In this document: piece after piece, positions 61,559 to 64,000 of the stretch
Layout of the letters: every line of letters begins with the position of its first letter
Numbering within the stretch: the first letter of the stretch is position 1
Assembly (NCBI GenBank): GCA_023421675.1
Contig: JAEZTC010000002.1
Span: 496,001 to 560,000 of the forward strand
Length of the DNA: 64,000 nt
Direction of reading: 5' to 3'
From: Bacillota bacterium
Lineage (GTDB): Bacteria > Bacillota > Clostridia > Acetivibrionales > JANLFN01
The notes under the pieces: model-generated
What the model was told of the DNA's origin: nothing
Database searches by the model: none
The model's input: the letters and a program-made list of their open reading frames with translations, nothing else
Translations under genes and position numbers: made by a program

Positions 61559-61563
61559 GTAAA

Positions 61564-61596
61564 AAACCCGGAATAAATTATTCCGGGTTTTTGTTT
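61564..61596 (+). terminator. Terminator of tRNA-Trp
   Basis: AAACCCGGAATAA and TTATTCCGGGTTT make a perfect palindromic stem, followed by TTGTTTTT. Confidence 0.88.
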
Positions 61597-61622
61597 TTCA
61601 TTTAGTACCTTTTCCTTTGAAA

Positions 61623-61979
61623 TTATAGCCTTTGCTTATAGAGCACCTTGTTCTCTGCTGAAAGTTTTTCTTCCCATAACATCTGCATTACCTCTAACTC
61701 TGCCGAATAGTCTGTCTTTGTTTCATCCTTATCATACTCCAGAGTTTGAAGTATCTCCATTTCAAAGTTATCTTCCCCAAATTCAATCCATTCCTTTATA
61801 AGCTCACGATTTGGGTGTCTTCCTCCCTGAAGCCTTGCCAAAGTACCATTCATTACTCCCCTCAAATCCTGAGTTGTTTTTAAAAAGCATTTATTATTTA
61901 ATTTACACCGGACGATAAATATCCCCATCGCAGGTTTCATCCGTTTATACTCTTCTCTTAATTCCTTTTTTCTGTCCAC
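61623..61979 (-). CDS. GIY-YIG-like small protein
   Basis: A 118-residue protein. GIFIVRCKLNNKCFLKTTQDLRGVMNGTLARLQGGRHPNRELIKEW fits the small GIY-YIG-like proteins seen in Firmicutes, in which the first GIY is GIF and the YIG Tyr is not conserved. The DNA-cleaving role is therefore uncertain. It lies 35 bp downstream of a DUF6530-type gene in the same direction. Confidence 0.65.
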   Translation of the reverse strand: MDRKKELREEYKRMKPAMGIFIVRCKLNNKCFLKTTQDLRGVMNGTLARLQGGRHPNRELIKEWIEFGEDNFEMEILQTLEYDKDETKTDYSAELEVMQMLWEEKLSAENKVLYKQRL

Positions 61980-62014
61980 TTTAAGTCCTTCTTTCCGTCT
62001 TATGAAAAATTGAA

Positions 62015-62497
62015 TTAATAGCCCATTTCCTTTAATATTCTTGAAAGCGTAGCTAAACGCTCTCCAATAAGCTCATCATCATTACTAAGTGCCTGACTGA
62101 ATAACTTTATATCTTCATCTATTTTTTCATTCTCTGTACATACTGCAACGGTCATTGCATCTCCCTGCAGCCCTACCCTGTCTATGACAGGCTTTTCAGG
62201 ATCATAAGACTTTTTATATTTATATGCCTCTTCCTTAAAAAAAAGTTTTGTTCTGCAGACTAGAATGGCAAGATCCAAAACTCGATGAAGGGGAAGCTCT
62301 TCTGATTGTCTTGACCACTTTTCCCCGGTATACCTCCATACTTTCGCAGAAATATCTACCTTACCCCTATCGTTCCATTGTGCTAATCCTAGTGAAAGCC
62401 CCTTTGCATCAGTGTTATATGCATAACGTCCATCAACATTCTCATAATTCTCCGAAACAACAACAGGCTTATGCTTCAGACTTGTTGGTATTTTCAT
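62015..62497 (-). CDS. DUF6530-like protein
   Basis: A 160-residue soluble protein from MKIPTSLKHKPVVVSENYENVDGRYAYNTDAKGLSLGLAQWN after GGAGGA. The ISAKVWRYTGEKWSRQSEELPLHRVLDL stretch is the main conserved part. Its function is unknown. It is the first gene of a two-gene unit with the GIY-YIG-like gene, behind an array of TTAGT/ACTAA sites. Confidence 0.7.
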   Translation of the reverse strand: MKIPTSLKHKPVVVSENYENVDGRYAYNTDAKGLSLGLAQWNDRGKVDISAKVWRYTGEKWSRQSEELPLHRVLDLAILVCRTKLFFKEEAYKYKKSYDPEKPVIDRVGLQGDAMTVAVCTENEKIDEDIKLFSQALSNDDELIGERLATLSRILKEMGY

Positions 62498-62545
62498 AAA
62501 ATAATCCTCCATTAAAAAATTACATCACGTCATTAATATTCTTAC

Positions 62546-62585
62546 TTAGTAAACTAATAATTTAGTTATTTACTAATTTACTAAA
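62546..62585 (-). promoter_or_regulatory. Array of TTAGT/ACTAA inverted motifs
   Basis: TTAGT-AA-ACTAA (62546-62557), TTAGT-TATTT-ACTAA (62562-62576) and a further ACTAA (62580-62584) lie 49 bp upstream of the DUF6530-like start. Such stacked dyads usually bind a small winged-helix repressor. Confidence 0.45.
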
Positions 62586-62637
62586 TTTATTATAGTCTTC
62601 ATAACAACAGCTGTCAAGTTTATTAGGTAAGCATAAA

Positions 62638-62742
62638 ATAAAGCCCTGGCAGCAGCCAGAGCTTATTATAAGGTGTTTAGGAGGAGAAAAAATGAAAAGT
62701 CAAATTTCATTTGATGTTTTAATAATATACCTTAAATATTGA
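62638..62742 (+). other. Hairpin followed by a 16-codon ORF with strong ribosome site
   Basis: AATAAAGC-CTGGC and GCCAG-GCTTATT form a strong stem. Thirty bases later GGAGGAG precedes an ATG that encodes only MKSQISFDVLIIYLKY before a stop. No plus-strand gene follows, so this is either a leader-peptide-like micro-gene or the start of a lost gene. Confidence 0.35.
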
Positions 62743-62785
62743 CAAAAATCATATATATTATTAATAAAATGTTAACTTTTTTATT

Positions 62786-62971
62786 CTACTTCTTCTTTTC
62801 TTTTTCAATGAAATTATCGCACTTTTTCCCAAGAGATTTGAAAACTGTTATAGAAGGCTCTCCCCTTGACTTAAAGCCAAAAAGCCTGCACCCATAAGGA
62901 TATTTAACATCCCATGTTATATAGTAGTGTCCACAGTTTTTACAGCTTCTATTTTGATCATGGTTTTCCAC
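62786..62971 (-). CDS. Small cysteine-containing protein
   Basis: A 61-residue protein with GTG start (MENHDQNRSCKNC) seven bases after GGAGG. CKNCGHYYITWDVKYPYGCRLFGFKSRGEP, then KKCDNF, holds four cysteines spaced for a zinc site, plus a basic tail. Short proteins of this type are conserved in Clostridia. Function unknown. Confidence 0.65.
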   Translation of the reverse strand: MENHDQNRSCKNCGHYYITWDVKYPYGCRLFGFKSRGEPSITVFKSLGKKCDNFIEKEKKK

Positions 62972-63062
62972 TTCAAATCCTCCGCTAAAAATCATATAGA
63001 TATCAATATTCTATATGATAAACGTCAGCTTTCAGAGATTCAAGTGCAAATTGGAGAATTAT

Positions 63063-63422
63063 CTATCCTAATACCTGTATAACCCAAATCAAATGAATAA
63101 GGATTATTAGAACATACACAGAAAAGCAAATGTTTATGAACAACACAGAAACTTTCATTTTACTGTGTCCATATTTGTTTACACTATATGCAATGAAAAA
63201 TAAGAGAAGTGTAGGTATGGTAATTTTGACGACAATAAGCAGATAAAGGTTTTTTACCACTCCTGTCATAAGTCCGTTTAGTTCAATAATGTTACGGCTG
63301 GTAACTCCTATATAAGTAAGAACTCCATCCAATAAATTTGCTATAGCGATGTAAAACAGCTTATAATTGGTTTTTTTTAATTCCTGATCGGGATTTCTCA
63401 AATACCTTCTTAGAATACTCAA
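63063..63422 (-). CDS. DUF5658-like membrane protein
   Basis: A 119-residue protein with three hydrophobic helices. FYIAIANLLDGVLTYIGVTSRNIIELNGLM is the DUF5658 signature with an Asp in helix 1 and the ELN motif, and LLIVVKITIPTLLLFFIAYSV follows. Function unknown. It lies between the response regulator gene and the small cysteine protein gene. Confidence 0.78.
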   Translation of the reverse strand: MSILRRYLRNPDQELKKTNYKLFYIAIANLLDGVLTYIGVTSRNIIELNGLMTGVVKNLYLLIVVKITIPTLLLFFIAYSVNKYGHSKMKVSVLFINICFSVYVLIILIHLIWVIQVLG

Positions 63423-63489
63423 TAATACTGTCCTCTTTTAAATTAATTTAACAGTATTATATACAGGCATATGGAAAAATATTCATAAC

Positions 63490-64000
63490 CTAAATCAAAT
63501 CATTTTTTACAGCATAAACGGCAAGCTGTGTACGGTCTTTAAGCTCAAGCTTCATTAAAATTGAAGAAATCACATTTCTTATACTTCCTTCACTCAGGAA
63601 GAGGCTAGCGGCAATTTCCTTGTTGCTCTTTCCGTAAACAATAAGTCGTACTATTTCAATCTCTCTTGGGGTTAAAGGTACCGTATTCTTCTCGACCTTT
63701 TCGGTTGTTTTGCTTTCAGATATTTTGCCCTTTACAACCCCAAACGCGTTATCATGAATTACGTGCAAACCTTTATAAACACTTTTTATTGTAAGTATAA
63801 GCTCATCTGTGTCTATATCCTTCAGAACGTAACCATCAGCCCCATTTTTTAAGGCAGCTGAAATGTTTTCATCATCTCTGAAGGTTGTAAGTATTATCAC
63901 TTTTACACTTGGCATTGCTTCCTTAATAAGCTTGGTACCTTCCACCCCATTACAATCGGGCATCATAATGTCCATAAGTACTACATCCGGCACAAGTGTT
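63490..64000 (-). CDS. NarL/LuxR-type response regulator, 5' end outside window
   Basis: The frame is open through the window edge, so the N-terminus of the receiver is missing. Visible parts are the phosphoacceptor Asp in VVLMDIMMPDCNG, Thr in VIILTTFRDDE, Lys in GYVLKDID, and a C-terminal LuxR HTH (LTPREIEIVRLIVYGKSNKEIAASLFLSEGSIRNVISSILMKL). Such regulators pair with DesK/LiaS-type kinases, whose gene would be outside the window. Confidence 0.92.
   Translation of the reverse strand, partial: TLVPDVVLMDIMMPDCNGVEGTKLIKEAMPSVKVIILTTFRDDENISAALKNGADGYVLKDIDTDELILTIKSVYKGLHVIHDNAFGVVKGKISESKTTEKVEKNTVPLTPREIEIVRLIVYGKSNKEIAASLFLSEGSIRNVISSILMKLELKDRTQLAVYAVKNDLI

Overview
The window is chromosomal DNA of a spore-forming, low-GC Gram-positive anaerobe of class Clostridia. 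The evidence is the spore genes (spoIIM, a ytfJ/gerW homologue, a cwlD-like amidase), the ispH-rpsA fusion, aroH-type chorismate mutase, scpA/scpB, SLH-domain surface protein, lipoproteins, strong GGAGG ribosome sites and AT-rich spacers. Gene content and order suggest the Ruminiclostridium / Clostridium cellulolyticum group, which is an inference. Most genes lie on the minus strand, and most of the sequence is conserved housekeeping DNA broken by a few accessory patches.

Layout. 1-3312: a truncated TIGR04086-type membrane gene, yajC, tgt and queA. 3535-12534: an accessory stretch with a WYL regulator, a PfpI/DJ-1 gene plus a broken tandem copy, lipoproteins, two copies and one relic of a GC-rich structured repeat, a His/Gly-rich small protein, a deaminase fragment, a MATE pump, and a MerR-ABC exporter operon. 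12625-14302: murD and tRNA-Leu(CAG). 14303-18490: a foreign-looking island that starts in a tandem duplication of the tRNA-Leu 3' end. It carries an orphan LytTR response regulator, a LytTR-type operator, a small membrane protein and an 808-residue S-layer-type protein. 18540-32848: envelope and stress genes (nucleoid-associated protein, L,D-transpeptidase, a PadR-controlled lipoprotein cluster, MFS pump, hydrolases, shikimate kinase, VanZ, HEAT protein, deacetylase, amidase) and two small divergent genes sharing a LexA-like box. 32891-40825: cheR, then the operon BaiN-type flavoprotein, membrane protein, hutP-like, aroH, cmk, plsC, ispH-rpsA, with an RpiR regulator upstream. 41760-45492: a three-gene biotin transcarboxylase-type operon (12S, 1.3S, 5S) interrupted by a 208-bp palindromic MITE-like element and preceded by a FapR-like operator. 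45704-59739: mnmM, rluB, ytfJ, DUF2953, scpB, scpA, trpS, an M50 protease, dacF, pdp, deoB, xerD, spoIIM and a nudF-like gene. This resembles the nudF-spoIIM-xerD-drm-dacF neighbourhood of Bacillus. 59808-64000: a 46-residue small protein, rnhA, proC, tRNA-Trp, small conserved genes and a truncated LuxR-type response regulator.

The most unusual material is: (i) the repeated GC-rich RNA-like element at 6848-7273 and 5212-5396, whose leading but unproven identity is a stand-alone HEARO / IscB-omega-RNA-type element; (ii) the tRNA-Leu scar and LytTR/SLH island; (iii) the palindromic insertion inside the transcarboxylase operon. No CRISPR array, transposase, integrase or complete prophage was seen. 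Function assignments come from motif and family recognition by eye; no database search was run.
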